Below, in pieces: positions 10,991 through 22,860 of a DNA stretch of 64,000 nucleotides. The DNA comes from Boswellia sacra (Eukaryota > Streptophyta > Magnoliopsida > Sapindales > Burseraceae), in the NCBI GenBank assembly GCA_013180625.2, contig SNVD02001254.1:62001-126000 (forward strand), written 5' to 3'. The translations under genes were made by a program, and so were the position numbers. How positions within the stretch are numbered: the stretch's first letter is position 1; the number at the start of each line of letters is the position of its first letter. The notes under the pieces were generated by a model. That model saw only the letters and a list, made by a program, of their open reading frames with translations, was not told where the DNA came from and searched no databases.

Positions 10991-13139
10991 TTCTTAAAAA
11001 ATAGCATTTGATAATCTAAAATTAATTTATTGAAAGATTATAATTTGATAAAATAAATTTTATATTAAAAAATACCGTCCTTTTCTAATGATATTATACA
11101 ATTATTAAGGTGTTAATATGCGTCTTTAGGAAATAATTTATTTATTTTGAGGCACTAACAACTCCACAATTGTTAGACTGAAAGGAACTTTAATTAAAAA
11201 TGATGTAAAAATTTTAAATAAAAATTTAAGTTATGATAACCTAATTCATTGTTAGTGAATAACAGTATTTTGTAGTTTTTTATATAATTTATTTTAAGCA
11301 TTAATATTTTCTTTTAACTATTCTTCATCATTTAAAGATATTATTGTCGCTATTCAATTGTAATGAATGGTGTTGTGACAAGGCTTTGCAATTGCAACTA
11401 AGTAACATCTCTATCCTTTGGAAATTATGATACAAAAATTGTTATGAAATTTGAAATCTCAGGTAGGTATTGTATCTGATAGTTAATTAAAAAAAAGAAT
11501 TTAATCATCATAAACTTTATATTGTAATGAAGATAACCACCTTATAAGAATTTTAACACTCAATTAAATGAAATTAGAATAGAGGAACCAAATCTCTAAT
11601 TTAAATGATAGTTTTTTTCTTTTATTTTCTTTTGATACCCTTATTTTACATTAAAGTGTATCAAGTATACCAATGCAGTATTTTATATAAAACTGAAAAT
11701 AGGAATATAAAAATTGGAAACGATATATACATATATATATGTACATATTCATATAGTATTTTTACATTTTATCTTAGGGTAATGAAAGTTGATGATTAAT
11801 GATGAAGATGCTGGTGGCATGGCTGCTAACCACTGCCATTGTTCTTAACTTTGTTTGGAACGTTAACTGAGAGTTGGTGGAATTAGGTGTCTGAAAAAGA
11901 CCTCTAATTTGCAGTTTGTGATATTTTTATATTTTATATTTTTCATTTTCTCATTGTTTTGGTTTGACAAGAGAAGTCAAATTCGATGACTACACTTGGG
12001 TTCCTCCAATGAATGCAACAGCAACACAACTTTAGCACGATTTAGTCTTGGGGTCCGATCCTATTGCAATAACATTGTAATGATGTATATAATAACGAGT
12101 TCGTCAACAGTATATCTTTTGTATACATACAGTAACTGTTTAATAAATAAAAGTTATATTTACAACTTTTATATACTTATTTATAACTTTACAACTCTTA
12201 TATACTCATTAACAACTTTTATACGTGAATTTACGATTTTTATACAAAATGAACAATGGCTGTATGGGTATAACTGCTCATATAATAACAATACCATTCT
12301 AAAGATCTGTAAAGGGTTTGAATAATCTTTAATGATCTTAAATATGGATAAATGTTGCAATCTTATCCCAAAATTTATTTGATGTTGATACGTATAAACA
12401 ACAAACTAATATGATAAGTGAAGAGGTGTGATAAAATCGCATTTTGGGATAGATCACCTGAATAAGAAATTTAAGAGAATAATTTATATGTATAATATTA
12501 TTACAAAATGTTTTTAAATGATAATAAGTAAAAAAGTTTATCATTTTAGTATTGACAATAACCATTTTACTGATTCCCAGTAGTTAAACTGAGTAAATCG
12601 CTCTAAGTTCTAAGCATATTTAAGATAAATTAAATTGAGAAAACAAAAGAAGCTTCATGACAAGAGAAACAATGAAAAGTATATGTTTCTCTTGTGCTTT
12701 TGAAAAAACAAGTTTTAAATTTAAAAATATTTTTACCAGAAACCACTCCGATTTATTTATCTTTTTAAAATATTATCAATAATTCGAGAAACCCTTTTTT
12801 TTCTTTTTAAAGTTAAAAAAATATGAAAAATTAGAAAGAACATTTTTTCCCCTTTTTTAATCTCTTGTTCCTAGAAACAAAAAAATTGTAACAAAATTGT
12901 ACATTGAGTAGAGGATCTTGTTCATTATGGAGATCCATCTTCCATTGATCAAGCATAACCAAAAGGCAACGGTATAATTAAACATCATTAATGCGTTTAT
13001 ATGTATATAATAATATAGTTACATAGATTAATAGAAATAAAGCTAAGCAGAATGTAGTATAATCCTATTAGTATGGTCAACTATTAGATTCTAAAGTCAA
13101 AAATGATACATCAAATGTATTCAATGTACATTAACAAAC
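10991..13139. other. AT-rich intergenic region, no gene seen
   Basis: Only AT-rich sequence with low-complexity frames (Tyr/Asn/Ile-rich) was found. It contains the upstream region of the ALDH gene and the downstream region of the FLOURY1-like gene. Confidence 0.7.
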
Positions 13140-14024
13140 TTACCATTCTGAAGAATCCAAATGATGAATTGAGCTAATCATCTCATCATTCTCAGGACCA
13201 TTTTCTTCTTCTCCTTCAAGTTGATCCATTTCATCATCGTCATCATCTTCTTTCACATATTGCTTCAACTTGTCCTTGCATAACTTGAGTTTATCTTCCA
13301 ACAAAGTTCTCTCATACTCATGCCTCATTACAAGCCATTGCAGTGATTGAATCACTTCTCTATCAAACTCCTCTTTCTGCTCAGCTATTCTCCTGGATTG
13401 ATTGGCATCAATTTCTATTGCACTTTTCTCACTTTGCAGCCTCAAAATCATGGCCATTGCCTCATCTGCTGCTGAAGCAGCTGCCATCCTCTCCTTATCT
13501 AGCTCCATAGAAGCCAGATTTGCTCTTTGCCTTTCAAGCTTCACCAATTTCCTTAGTGATATTACATCAAATGTTTGATCTTCTTCACAACATGATTCCT
13601 CTCTCTCATCATCATCAACATCATCTATTGTTTCTGAAACATCTTTTATTGACTTTGAGTTCTCCAAGAACCTGAATGGACCACATTTGCAAGACACAAT
13701 CTTTGCATCAAATTCTTCACCAAGACCAATTTTTGAGCACAACCCATTTCTAATATCGCTTGATTTTCTCCAAATATCACAGAAAATTTGGAAAAAGCAC
13801 TTTCCATGGAAGCCAAATTGTAAAACCTTCAAGCCCACACAGAATATCAAAAACAACCCTAGAAGATTGAAAATTTGTGGGAAACACCCAAACACCAAAA
13901 ACCCACACCCAAAATCACTCCTTTGAGCCAAGAACTTGAGAAATGAAGCACAATCCATCAGGTTTAACCCCTCAAAGATGTTCAACAATATCTTGTAGAA
14001 CTCAAGAACAGAATAAACACCCAT
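13140..14024 (-). CDS. GTD-binding (zein-binding, DUF593) FLOURY1-like membrane protein
   Basis: This is an uninterrupted 294-codon frame. The frame opens further upstream, but the first ATG is at 14024-14022. A cysteine- and phenylalanine-rich hydrophobic segment (FGCGFLVFGCFPQIFNLLGL onward, about residues 38-70) predicts one or two membrane spans. An acidic linker with DDVDDDE follows, then a coiled coil at about residues 155-250 (SLRKLVKLERQRANLASMEL onward) typical of the GTD-binding domain. The tail is very acidic (KEDDDDDEMDQLEGEEE). Family members bind myosin XI or, as maize FLOURY1, organise zein in ER protein bodies, so an endomembrane anchor role is likely. At 294 residues it is short for the family, near FLOURY1 size. 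An in-frame CAG acceptor-like site lies just upstream (about 14051), but no exon of acceptable spacing was found. Confidence 0.8.
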   Translation of the reverse strand: MGVYSVLEFYKILLNIFEGLNLMDCASFLKFLAQRSDFGCGFLVFGCFPQIFNLLGLFLIFCVGLKVLQFGFHGKCFFQIFCDIWRKSSDIRNGLCSKIGLGEEFDAKIVSCKCGPFRFLENSKSIKDVSETIDDVDDDEREESCCEEDQTFDVISLRKLVKLERQRANLASMELDKERMAAASAADEAMAMILRLQSEKSAIEIDANQSRRIAEQKEEFDREVIQSLQWLVMRHEYERTLLEDKLKLCKDKLKQYVKEDDDDDEMDQLEGEEENGPENDEMISSIHHLDSSEW

Positions 14025-14203
14025 CAACAGACAGAAAATATCCACAACCTGCACGTGTATCAATCTAATCAAATAGTGGCTACTTCCAGAACTATTTTAC
14101 TTTCTCAAAAACCTGAACTCGGAACTCTCAAAAACTGACATAAAGCCACATTTGGTGGGGAGATTTATGAAATTATAAACAAGTTTCACTGTAAATAGAA
14201 CTA

Positions 14204-14416
14204 GAAAAGTGCAGAAGGAAGTACCACCGCCTTCTACATGGAGCAAGCATTGAATGGCTCAAAGGGAAAATTACGGAGCAAGAGAGAGATGTTGTGGTGC
14301 TACAGTTGCTATTGGGAATGGACCAAATGGGCGCAGAGAATGAGGAAGTGGATCTGTTACAGGTATTGCTTAAGAATTTGGCAGATTCTGAGAAGATAGA
14401 TATCAAAGGAAATTAA
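14204..14416 (+). pseudogene. Orphan coding fragment, 70 codons plus stop
   Basis: A plus-strand open frame ends in TAA at 14414-14416. It reads as ordinary soluble protein (for example KYHRLLHGASIEWLKGK and VVVLQLLLGMDQMG) with an amphipathic acidic/leucine pattern, unlike the low-complexity spacer around it. It has no start ATG and is preceded by stops, with a possible acceptor TAG just upstream, so it looks like the last exon of a gene whose body is missing. Immediately to the left is the opposite-strand 5' end of the FLOURY1-like gene. I do not recognise the family. Confidence 0.4.
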
Positions 14417-14730
14417 ATTCAGATATTACACAATTAAATTGTTTTGTGTTGGTTTTGTAAATTTGTAATGTCCATTGATTTTTAACTTTGCTTCCAAGGT
14501 TTTCTTTTCTACCTTGGTACTAAAGTTTTACCTATAAATATGGATTTGTGATAGAATTTCTTTATCTAATTGCTAGTGAAAGGTTTGGGGAAAATTATTA
14601 GGTGGAACATACCTATACTAATATATTTAATTTTTAATATTTTAATATTTTATTTCAATTTTTATACCAAGATGTTTTGATTTTATTTATAATTAATATA
14701 TAAATATTAAATACCAAATTGCTTATTATA

Positions 14731-14763
<33 letters not shown>

Positions 14764-14805
14764 ATACCACTCACGTGGAAAGCATACCTTTCCATGGTAT
14801 TATGC
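14417..14805. other. AT-rich spacer with TATG microsatellite
   Basis: There is a (TA)n/(TATG)n tract at about 14728-14764 and nothing else recognisable. Confidence 0.6.
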
Positions 14806-14814
14806 CCTCTTTTG

Positions 14815-14955
14815 GAGAGAGACTTGGGTACATCCGCTGCATTGCAGCGGACGGCCCAAAATACGTCACGTAGGCGTCACACGTTGATGTGACGCCTACG
14901 TGGCTGCGTCTGGTTGCATCCGCTGCATTACAGCGGATGTATCCAAGATTCTCTC
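14815..14955. mobile_element. 141-bp hairpin MITE (Mutator type) with perfect 9-bp target duplication
   Basis: A perfect 9-bp duplication CCTCTTTTG flanks it at 14806-14814 and 14956-14964. The ends are inverted repeats (GAGAGAGACTTGGGTACATC against GAGAGAATCTTGGATACATC on the other strand) followed by CGCTGCATTGCAGCGG/CGCTGTAATGCAGCGG, each itself palindromic. The core holds a second palindrome, CACGTAGGCGTCAC...GTGACGCCTACGTG. Almost the whole element can fold on itself. The 9-bp duplication points to mobilisation by a MULE transposase. Confidence 0.88.
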
Positions 14956-15479
14956 CCTCTTTTGAGTTATGTTAATATATTAATAAATTATTGAGCTGAT
15001 AATGATATAAATGTTTAATATAAACTTATCATTTACAGGACTAGAATTTAGTGCAATCTAATCCTATGCTAACCCGTGCAACAAACACACCCATATATGA
15101 ATAATAAATGACAAAATATTAACCGCCATGAACAATAATGGTGTGTAATTCTCATAAATTAAAAAAAATTTAGTTGTCTCTTCTAATTTTAAATATATGT
15201 TATTATATTTCAACATAAATCCATATCTATCTATATATTATGTTTTAATTCAAATTTAAAGTACAAATAAAAAAAAACCCATCTACATAATTTAACATTT
15301 AATTTTTACTAATATGAACGTTACAAAGTTTCAGCATACGATTCCATTCCCATTTCCCACCAGGCCTGACACCTTCTTTTCACAAATAATTTGAAAATAA
15401 AAACTAAATCTTATACATATCTAACTATTAATTAGTATTATCTAATAGCATGGAAAGGCGTCCATTCTTACTTCTTTTT

Positions 15480-15780
15480 TCCTTTTTTTTATCTATTAAT
15501 AAAAAATTAAATCTTGCTTCCACATGATGCCTACTCATCACCAGATCAAACCAAATTAATTAACTGAGATAATTAGATTAATTATTTATAGACATGAGTT
15601 AGCCGTTGGCAGGTAATTTGAATCTTGTTTTCATGCATATTTTAGTATTACTACTATTATTATTCTATTAAAAAGCTTAGTGATATGGTAATCAAATTGA
15701 AAATGATTAAAATATTATGTATCAGTGATTGTCCAACAACTTCCATGAGGTTTCAGGAAAAAGGAAAAGGGCCTAAAGGG
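15480..15780. repeat. Diverged duplicate of the lectin-kinase 1 upstream region
   Basis: It aligns by eye with 35410-35695, just upstream of kinase 1. Shared blocks include ACCAGATCAAACCAAAT/ACCTGATCAAACCAAAT and TTAGCCGTTGGCAGGTAATT/CTAGCCGTTGGCACGTGATT, followed by TCCATGAGGTTTCA/CCCATGAAGTTTCA. The corresponding kinase is absent to its left. Confidence 0.65.
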
Positions 15781-16149
15781 CTGACAATAATCAACAGCCT
15801 CCACTTAAATAAAACTAATTTGATGATTTTTCATTAATGTACTAACAATTTAATCTTTAAGAAACAATGATGTGATGAAAATGATATGTGGTTTTGGGTC
15901 GTATTTAAAGACAAGTGTTTCTTATCGCCTTTTCAAACTATCCGTTGGACAATAATTCAGAAGAAGCCTGAAAGACTAAATAAAATAAATATTATATTGT
16001 TATTATTGTTGTTATTAAAATATATGAGCTAACATAAAATACTGGATTAATGATTAGTATTGAATTGAATTAGAATCTTTAGTATAATATACAGTTTATA
16101 ATTTTAATCCAATAATATCAAATTGAAAAATAACATGGTTAAGTACCTA

Positions 16150-16380
16150 GAAATTCAGTGCCATAATAGATTAGGAGATCTAAATTGGATCCCAATTGGT
16201 TTTAAAATTTATCAGTTTTATAGCAAGTGGATTTCCTCGATTTTTGAAAACTTATTGTGTCATCAATGTAAATGACAAGATCTTCTTTTCCTAGAACGAT
16301 TTTGTTGGCTTTGAACCGTCATATCTTAGTGTTTAGCACAACCGCCTGAAAGTGAGAATTAGCAGAAATGCTTGTTCCTC
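16150..16380. repeat. Diverged duplicate of the lectin-kinase 2 downstream region
   Basis: It aligns by eye with 48930-49170, sharing the blocks TTGTGTCATCAATGTAAATG, TAGTGTTTAGCACAA and ATAGCAAG. That region lies downstream of kinase 2, so this block is probably the downstream flank of kinase 1, separated from it by the 14.5 kb MULE. Confidence 0.65.
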
Positions 16381-17329
16381 ATTAACATCTTGTTGCCTTC
16401 ATGTTATATCAAATCATATTCAGTTTAATATAATGTGTCAAATAAAATAGGAAAAGGAAAAGACTTGAATTATTATCGAAGCTATTAATCTCACAAAGCA
16501 CGAAGTGGGTTTGGGATTCCATATAACGAAATCAGATTACTTGGTTTAAACTTATCCCATCAAAAAAGTAATTCAATTTTTTTTATTATTTATTCTCTAT
16601 TAAGTCTATATTATTATTTATCTATTAGTCAGGGAGGATCATGCAGTGGATTTGGAAAAATATTCAACATTTCTCTACAGAAATAGTTGAGACTTCTAAA
16701 TTCTTAGTAGCTACTTTATATTACTTCTATAATTGACAAAGTAATACCATTCAACTTAATTAATTGCTTATAATAACATCGATTGTTTTTATTTAATTAT
16801 TTTGGGGTGTGTGTGTGTGTATTAATTGAATTTCTTTAACATAAATGGTAACGGAATTTATTTTCTTTCCCCGAGTTAAATTAATATTATTTGAAAACGA
16901 AAGAACATAAAATATGTGGAGCAATGTGTCATCTTGCACCAAAATTTTATTAAGCTTAGAAAAGCTTTAAAACCGGATGCGCAAATCAAAGGAAGCAACG
17001 CCTTTACATGGGCGCAATCACTCTTACCAACCCCTTGGATGTATAGCCAATCATCAGCCACCATATGAAATTAATTAGGAGTCTCAACGTAAAACAACAT
17101 TTTGGCCCGAGCGTCTGCGAGATGAAATGGCGAGGCGCACGGGCCGGAACCGGGCTTGACTTGGTTTGAGTGGCTCCTTCTCTTCATGCAAGCTTCACCG
17201 CTCTTTCATGCTTCTGGGCTTTGCATTAGGGACTCGAAAAAGAAAGTGAGTTTGCTTTTAAGTGGTGGAGATCCAACTCCAACTCTACTTGTATCATAAC
17301 AATTTTAACTAATGCTTACTCCCAAATAT

Positions 17330-17535
17330 TACACATAAGCGATGTTGTTCTTAAATTTATCCTTACAAACTCACTCATATAAATTTATGTGGTGTTATTG
17401 AATAATTACCATATTATTTATATTAATTAATATAATTAAAATTTGAAATTTACTCATCTAATTAAATTATAACATATTTGTTTATCTGAATAAGTTTATA
17501 TAGATAATTTGTAAGAATAGTATTACTCATTAAAC
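17330..17535. repeat. Degenerate MITE-like repeat
   Basis: Its ends resemble the repeats at 53765-54118 (shared TTTGTAAGAATAGTATTACT against TTTGTAAGAGTAGCATTACT; inverted partner CTTACAAACTCACTCATATA). The interior is AT-rich. Confidence 0.4.
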
Positions 17536-18225
17536 ATATATTATAATTCTATAACACAAACATCATGTCATGATCGATCATAATTAACTATACAAGATCA
17601 ATAGTATGTGTCAATAAACATTATAAGTGGGTTAGTAGGTTTATCAATAATGCTTGCTTAACTATAAAGAATAAAAATTTAGCTTGGTTGAGTCCTTGAG
17701 ATTTTTTTTTTAATTCTAATAAGGTAATTAAGGGTTCAACTTATCAAAGGAATTTTAATTAATTAAACAGTTAGCGAGGATTGTAGAAAAAAAAAGGAAT
17801 AGAATTAAGGGTTCGTTTGAAAAATAACTTGAGCATTGAAATTAAAATTAGATGTTATGACCTTGTTTGACAGATCAATTGTCCAATATATATATGTATA
17901 TATTGTTGACCTCTAACACTTGATAGTTGATAGGTCTTTTTCAATGCATCAAATGTTGACCATTAGAGACTGATAAAAAAAATGACGTATCAAATGTCAA
18001 ACGTTATGGACTGACGACAAAAAAAGACACATCGAATTGGCGATCTATTAAACGTAATCATAGCGTCAAAATTTTTAATGCCTAAATTATTTTTAACGTG
18101 CCCCTTAATTTGAGGTTTTTATTTAATTTTTTTAATTTCTCAAAATGCTATTTTAAAATATATTAGTTTTTAGTTGAAGTATTTTATCTAATATATTTGG
18201 TTGAAGTATTTTATACATACATACA

Positions 18226-18266
<41 letters not shown>

Positions 18267-18267
18267 T

Positions 18268-18409
18268 TGAGAGATTATCATAGAGTATCCCCACCTTTTA
18301 ATGAAAGTACACGTAAATGCAATTTTTGCCACTTTATATTAGCTTGTACCCCTACCTTATTGAAAAGTCATTATTGACCTCCCTTCTGTTAAGTTTTCCG
18401 TTAAAAGCC
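18268..18409 (+). repeat. Left terminal inverted repeat of the 14.5 kb MULE
   Basis: It contains ACGTAAATGCAA and TTATTGAAAAGTCAT, which recur inverted in 32623-32764. It probably holds the promoter of the GRF ORF. Confidence 0.88.
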
Positions 18410-18952
18410 ATCACTTTTTCATGTAGTTTTCATTCAATTACCACACTAACCCTAACAGCTCTTTTTAAAACACGTGCAGAAGTTAAGACCATGATGTTTA
18501 ATGACCATTTTACCCGTAATAAAATAAAATTAATATAGTTATCCTTTGCCATTTGGAAGCGTGAAAATATGATTTTACCCCTTCACAAATTTAAAATTCT
18601 AAAAGCCGTCGGAAGTAGCCGTTGCTATGTAGCTTCTACTCATACAGAACACGATTCTCTACAATATAAGTGGCTTTTATTTACCAACCATGTTCATCTC
18701 CCACAGGCATTCATTCAGCAATGTTTTCCTAATTCTACTACTAAATCATTCTCAGAGTAGAAATCATTCACAAATTGCAACATATCATCTACTACACAAC
18801 TGGAAGCATTCATACATAACAGCACATCAAATACATAGCTGTAGTTAACTATATTTTCTATCTTCCACAACCATAATAGAGTAAGAATTCATTCACAAAA
18901 AATTTTCCTAATAAGTCAATCAACTTCAAGTAATGCAAATCTTACAAGTAAA

Positions 18953-19290
18953 ATGGTAAATGGCAACACAATAAAATTCAAAAATAAGAGATGCAAATGT
19001 GGTGCAAGGGTCGCTGTGATTATATCTGAGCCTTCAAAGAATCCAGGTAAGCTATATTTTATATGCAGGAGTGGAACATGCAACTTTTATATGAACAATG
19101 TCGTCATGGTCATGGTCAAGAAATGGATGAAATTATAGGAGAGATGCAATCGGATTTGAAGCACTTCGTCAGCAGCAATGAAATTGTCCTAGAAATGAAT
19201 GTACAATTGAAGAATATTGGCATGATGATGAAGTTCCAAGTCTACATGATCCTACTGTTTTTAGTTGCATGCCTTGTAAAGTTAATGTAA
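18953..19290 (+). pseudogene. GRF-type zinc-finger, coiled-coil, membrane-tail ORF inside the MULE (frameshifted)
   Basis: From the ATG at 18953 the frame encodes a GRF-type zinc finger: RCKCGARVAVI (two Cys), then NPGKLYFICRSGTCNFY (two more Cys and the NPG signature). At about 19070-19138 the coding continues in the next frame with a helical segment (GEMQSDLKHFVSSNEIVLEM) and ends in a hydrophobic tail (VYMILLFLVACLVKLM) that could be a membrane anchor. This layout matches small plant GRF proteins of the At4g04775-like type. One indel or an unrecognised small intron separates the halves. It converges on the transposase, as mudrB does on mudrA in maize MuDR, but sequence similarity to MURB was not seen. 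Confidence 0.6.
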
Positions 19291-19799
19291 TGGATTTGTT
19301 TTAATCAATATGAAATGCACAATGAGCAGTTATAGGGTAACACACGACATTTAAAAAAAAAAAACGATTATAGGTATATTTCATTAGACAAAAAGTGATA
19401 TACAACTGGACATAAACATCCATCCAGATTGTGTTTAAATATTATGCTTTATGGAGCCCCTAAAAGGTGCCATATATAGCATAATATTCATAAGTTTGAC
19501 AAAAAATATCAGCTTGGTAAGTGCCTATCAAATATTTTTACAAAATAAATAGCGACCACAATAACATCATGCATAATATAACTATCATACCGAATGCATC
19601 TTCCAAAATACATTGACAGTTCCAATGCATCTTCCAAAATATTATCTTCAAAAGGTTGACTACAGTATACCTTCATCTCATTGTTTTTTATTTCCTTGGT
19701 TAAAGAACCATCTTGTTACTACATGATAAAGAAAGTAAATAAGTTAAGGATGGATGTAGAAGAAATAATTGAAACAAAACATATGAAAGATCATATTCT

Positions 19800-22700
19800 A
19801 CCTCTCCCTCTCCTTATTGTGTTTGACCCAACTGACTGTTGTGATGATGGTGGTGCTGAGCATCCCACTAACTGTTGAGATGGCTATGTTAGTTGTTGAG
19901 AGGATGATAGAGGGTGTTGGGATGTTGTTGTAGCTTGCTGAGCAGTTGCTGATGGAGGATGTTGAGATGATGATGGAGGGCGTTGAGATGTTGTTGCAGT
20001 TTGATGAGATGTTGATCGAGGGTTTTGAGATGATCATGAAGGGTGTTGAGAGGATTTGCGAGCCTTATGCATAGACAAATAATTTAAAGAAACATTAACA
20101 GATTATAATTCCTATTTAAAATCAATGAAAATAAGATTAGAAATTTATGACGTATAAAGAAATTACCTTCTTTGTCTTTGTGGCTGGTGCAACTTTGCAA
20201 GTTCTTTTGTTATCATTAAAGCCACCACAATTTTTGTATTTCATTATGTGTAAAGAGTTTGAAGGTAGACGACCTTTGTTTGGTGCCCTTCTCCTTGCTT
20301 TCTTAGGTCTCCTTGCCTTGTATCTGATCTTGGGAGCCTCTATATTATTACAAGGCACCTCTGGCCATTCACTTTGATATGGTATTAGGTGGATATAATG
20401 GTTGTATGCAATAATATATCGATCTCTCAACAGTATCTTGTCCACAAACTGATGGACATCCACCCTCCTCTCATTTGCACATGTAATTGCATGTACATAT
20501 GAGATTTCTGATACCTGAAACAACCCATATGAGCAAAATCCTTCATTCAACCTCACAATGTGAACTCTCCCTCTGTTTACAACTTCAAACTCCAATGAAC
20601 CATAGCACATGACTTCCATCATCGTAGCCCATTTCCCTCTATCATAAATAATTGTCCTAAATTTGGGTCCCACATCTGAATGCCAGCTCATACATTCACA
20701 AAACCTGTTCAATCAAAACAATCAAATAGATATTAGGTAATATGTTATTATTGAACACTAGCATTTTTAAAATAAAGTTAATAATATCATATTTAAAACT
20801 GTCTACTTACTTTCTTTGCATTCTTTTCATGATCTTTCTTCTAATATCCTCAATCAAACTCAAATATGCTTGACTTCGATGTTTGTTAACCCATGAATTG
20901 AATGACTCCATGATGTTGTTGGTTACATGGTCCACCTTGACATTTTCACAAAAGCATACCTGCTCCAACTGATTGGGGGAATGGTTGCCATCGTATGCAG
21001 ATCCATCCACAGCTTTAATCTTTTCCATGGAAAAGTGGAAGTTAGTGGCATTTGCGGCCTCGCAGGCCATCCAAAACAACTCTTGCAAACTAGGTCATGT
21101 GTGACCACTCTTAAAATTGTCATACAAGTGTTTACCACAATACCTACTAGATGCATATGACAATTTTTCATTTAAAGCATTAATAATTCCTTTTTGCCTA
21201 TCACTCATAAAAGTCATAGGCAATATACATCCATCAATCCCTCTTATGTGGTCTCTTAAATGGCCTAGAAACCAGCTCCATGTGGAGGTACACTCGACCT
21301 CACGAAATCCTAATGCTAAGGGATACATGCCATTATGAGCATCAATGCCAACAACAGCCCCTCCTATTAGGCCCTTAAGGCGGAACCCATCAACTCCAAT
21401 AAATGGCCTACATCCCTCTACAAACTTAACTCTCTGGGCTGGAAATGAAACAAAAAAACCTTGAAATTTTGGGGTGGCATTAATCAGCTTTGCATCTGCC
21501 CTAACAAAGACAAAGGAGCTAGGGTTGGTGAGGTTCACTATATTTGCATATTTATGCAACAGATTAAGAGCCCTTCTATGGTTTTCACCTATGACATTAA
21601 AGGCTTTCATCTTAGCCCTAGAAATTTTCTGTTTTGAGGTTCAAGCCCAAATCTCCTCTTCAAGTCCTTCTCTAACCATTCAATACTAAAGTCAAGATTG
21701 TCCCTAAAATTGTTCTCATATTTCTTGGCTATCCAAATATAGGTGCAGTCAGAAATCTTAAGGACCTTTTGACATTGATGGATGGGGTAATAGGTCTTAA
21801 TTTGGAAGGTAATGGGGTCCTATGTTTTGGAGGCATGAATCCTCCAGGGGCAGCCCTCTATAGCACACTCACAAGTGATTCTATCTCTCTCATTCTTAAT
21901 CTTTTTTAGCTTAATCCCACTTTGCACTGAGTACTCTCTAAGTACCTCCCTAAACTGTTTATAATTATTAAATGTCTGACCCACCTTAAAGACAATCTCT
22001 CCTTCTAAGCCAAAGGTAAATTTATTCGACTTGTAGGCCCTAGCAATTCTAGAACTGCCCATTTCATTATCTAAACTACTTATGAGTTTCTTACAGTTCT
22101 CACCATCACTCTGGTAATGGGAGCTGTCATCATCTTTTGAGTCTTCTTTACTTTCTGCCTGACTACCCCCACAAACTACCCGACCACCATCATGCCCAAA
22201 TTTCACATCAGATTTAGGCCTGTAGTTTGCATTTTGAATCACTTTCAAAGTCAATATTCACTATAGCCCATTGACAATGCTACTGACTCTTCATCACCAT
22301 CTTTATTTTCATGATTAGGCAGCTTAAGTTCTGCCTCATCATTTACCCTAGGGAAATCAGCTTTTGGCAACTCAAGTTCTACCTCATTTCCTATATTTTC
22401 TTCCCTATTCATCTTAGATTCTGATTCTTTTCCACCATTTTCCCCTACATGTGGCAACTTAGTTCCTAGTACCGGTTTTTTCGCACCTACATTAATAGAT
22501 TTTTAAGGCTGAGGTTCATTTCTTTCTTCATTCAAAGGCAACTCACAAGTTAGTGCCCATGTAAAACTCCTCACCATTCCAAGGTAAACTAACTGTGAAA
22601 TGCATGCCCCTATGGTCTATAACCCTAGATTGCATATCTCATTAGCTGCTTGAAATGACCCTATTAAACTAACTTTATCGAGGTCTAATAACCCCACTGG

Positions 22701-22860
22701 AAACTCATTACCCAAATACTTCAAAGTTATAAGAAATCCATCCATGTCACTGCCATATGCATCATCAGGTATTGAGATAGAGCCCAAAATGTTTATTAAA
22801 AAAAAAAGCAACAATAACAACAAACAAGCAAACAAACAAACAAATGAACTTAGCAAACAT
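19800..22860 (-). pseudogene. MuDR-type MULE transposase, degenerate
   Basis: It reads right to left. 22860-22260 is an acidic N-terminal region in several frames. 22254-21820 carries the plant MuDR N-terminal domain (VGQTFNNYKQFREVL, then CECAIEGCPWRIHAS). 21610-21095 carries the MULE transposase domain (GCRPFIGVDGFRLKGLIGGA, STWSWFLGHL, FMSDRQKGI), with the acidic residues expected of a DDE enzyme. 21088-20807 and 20712-20168 follow, then a donor GTAATT and a Ser/Gln/Pro-rich tail at 20063-19800. At least two frameshifts and two tail stops break it. The SWIM finger is degraded (CSYGLF where CxC is expected, YVH for CxH), and the zinc knuckle has lost a cysteine (YKNCGGFNDNKRTC). It would catalyse cut-and-paste transposition if intact. 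Confidence 0.85.

Larger units (their letters stand above)
14965..18259. other. Intergenic region with remnants of the lectin-kinase duplication
   Basis: No open gene is seen. It contains two blocks similar to sequence around the lectin receptor kinases (15480-15780 and 16150-16380, listed separately), a MITE-like repeat at 17330-17535, and TA-rich tracts ending at the MULE insertion point. Confidence 0.6.

Noticed and set aside
11996..12325. 109-codon plus-strand frame
   Set aside because: Composition is that of random AT-rich DNA (Tyr, Asn, Ile, Thr), with no domain or splice context.
13687..13926. 79-codon plus-strand frame
   Set aside because: It is the antisense shadow of the FLOURY1-like gene.
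19798..20037. 79-codon Ser/Ile/Thr-rich minus-strand frame
   Set aside because: It is an alternative frame of the low-complexity Ser/Gln tail exon of the transposase.
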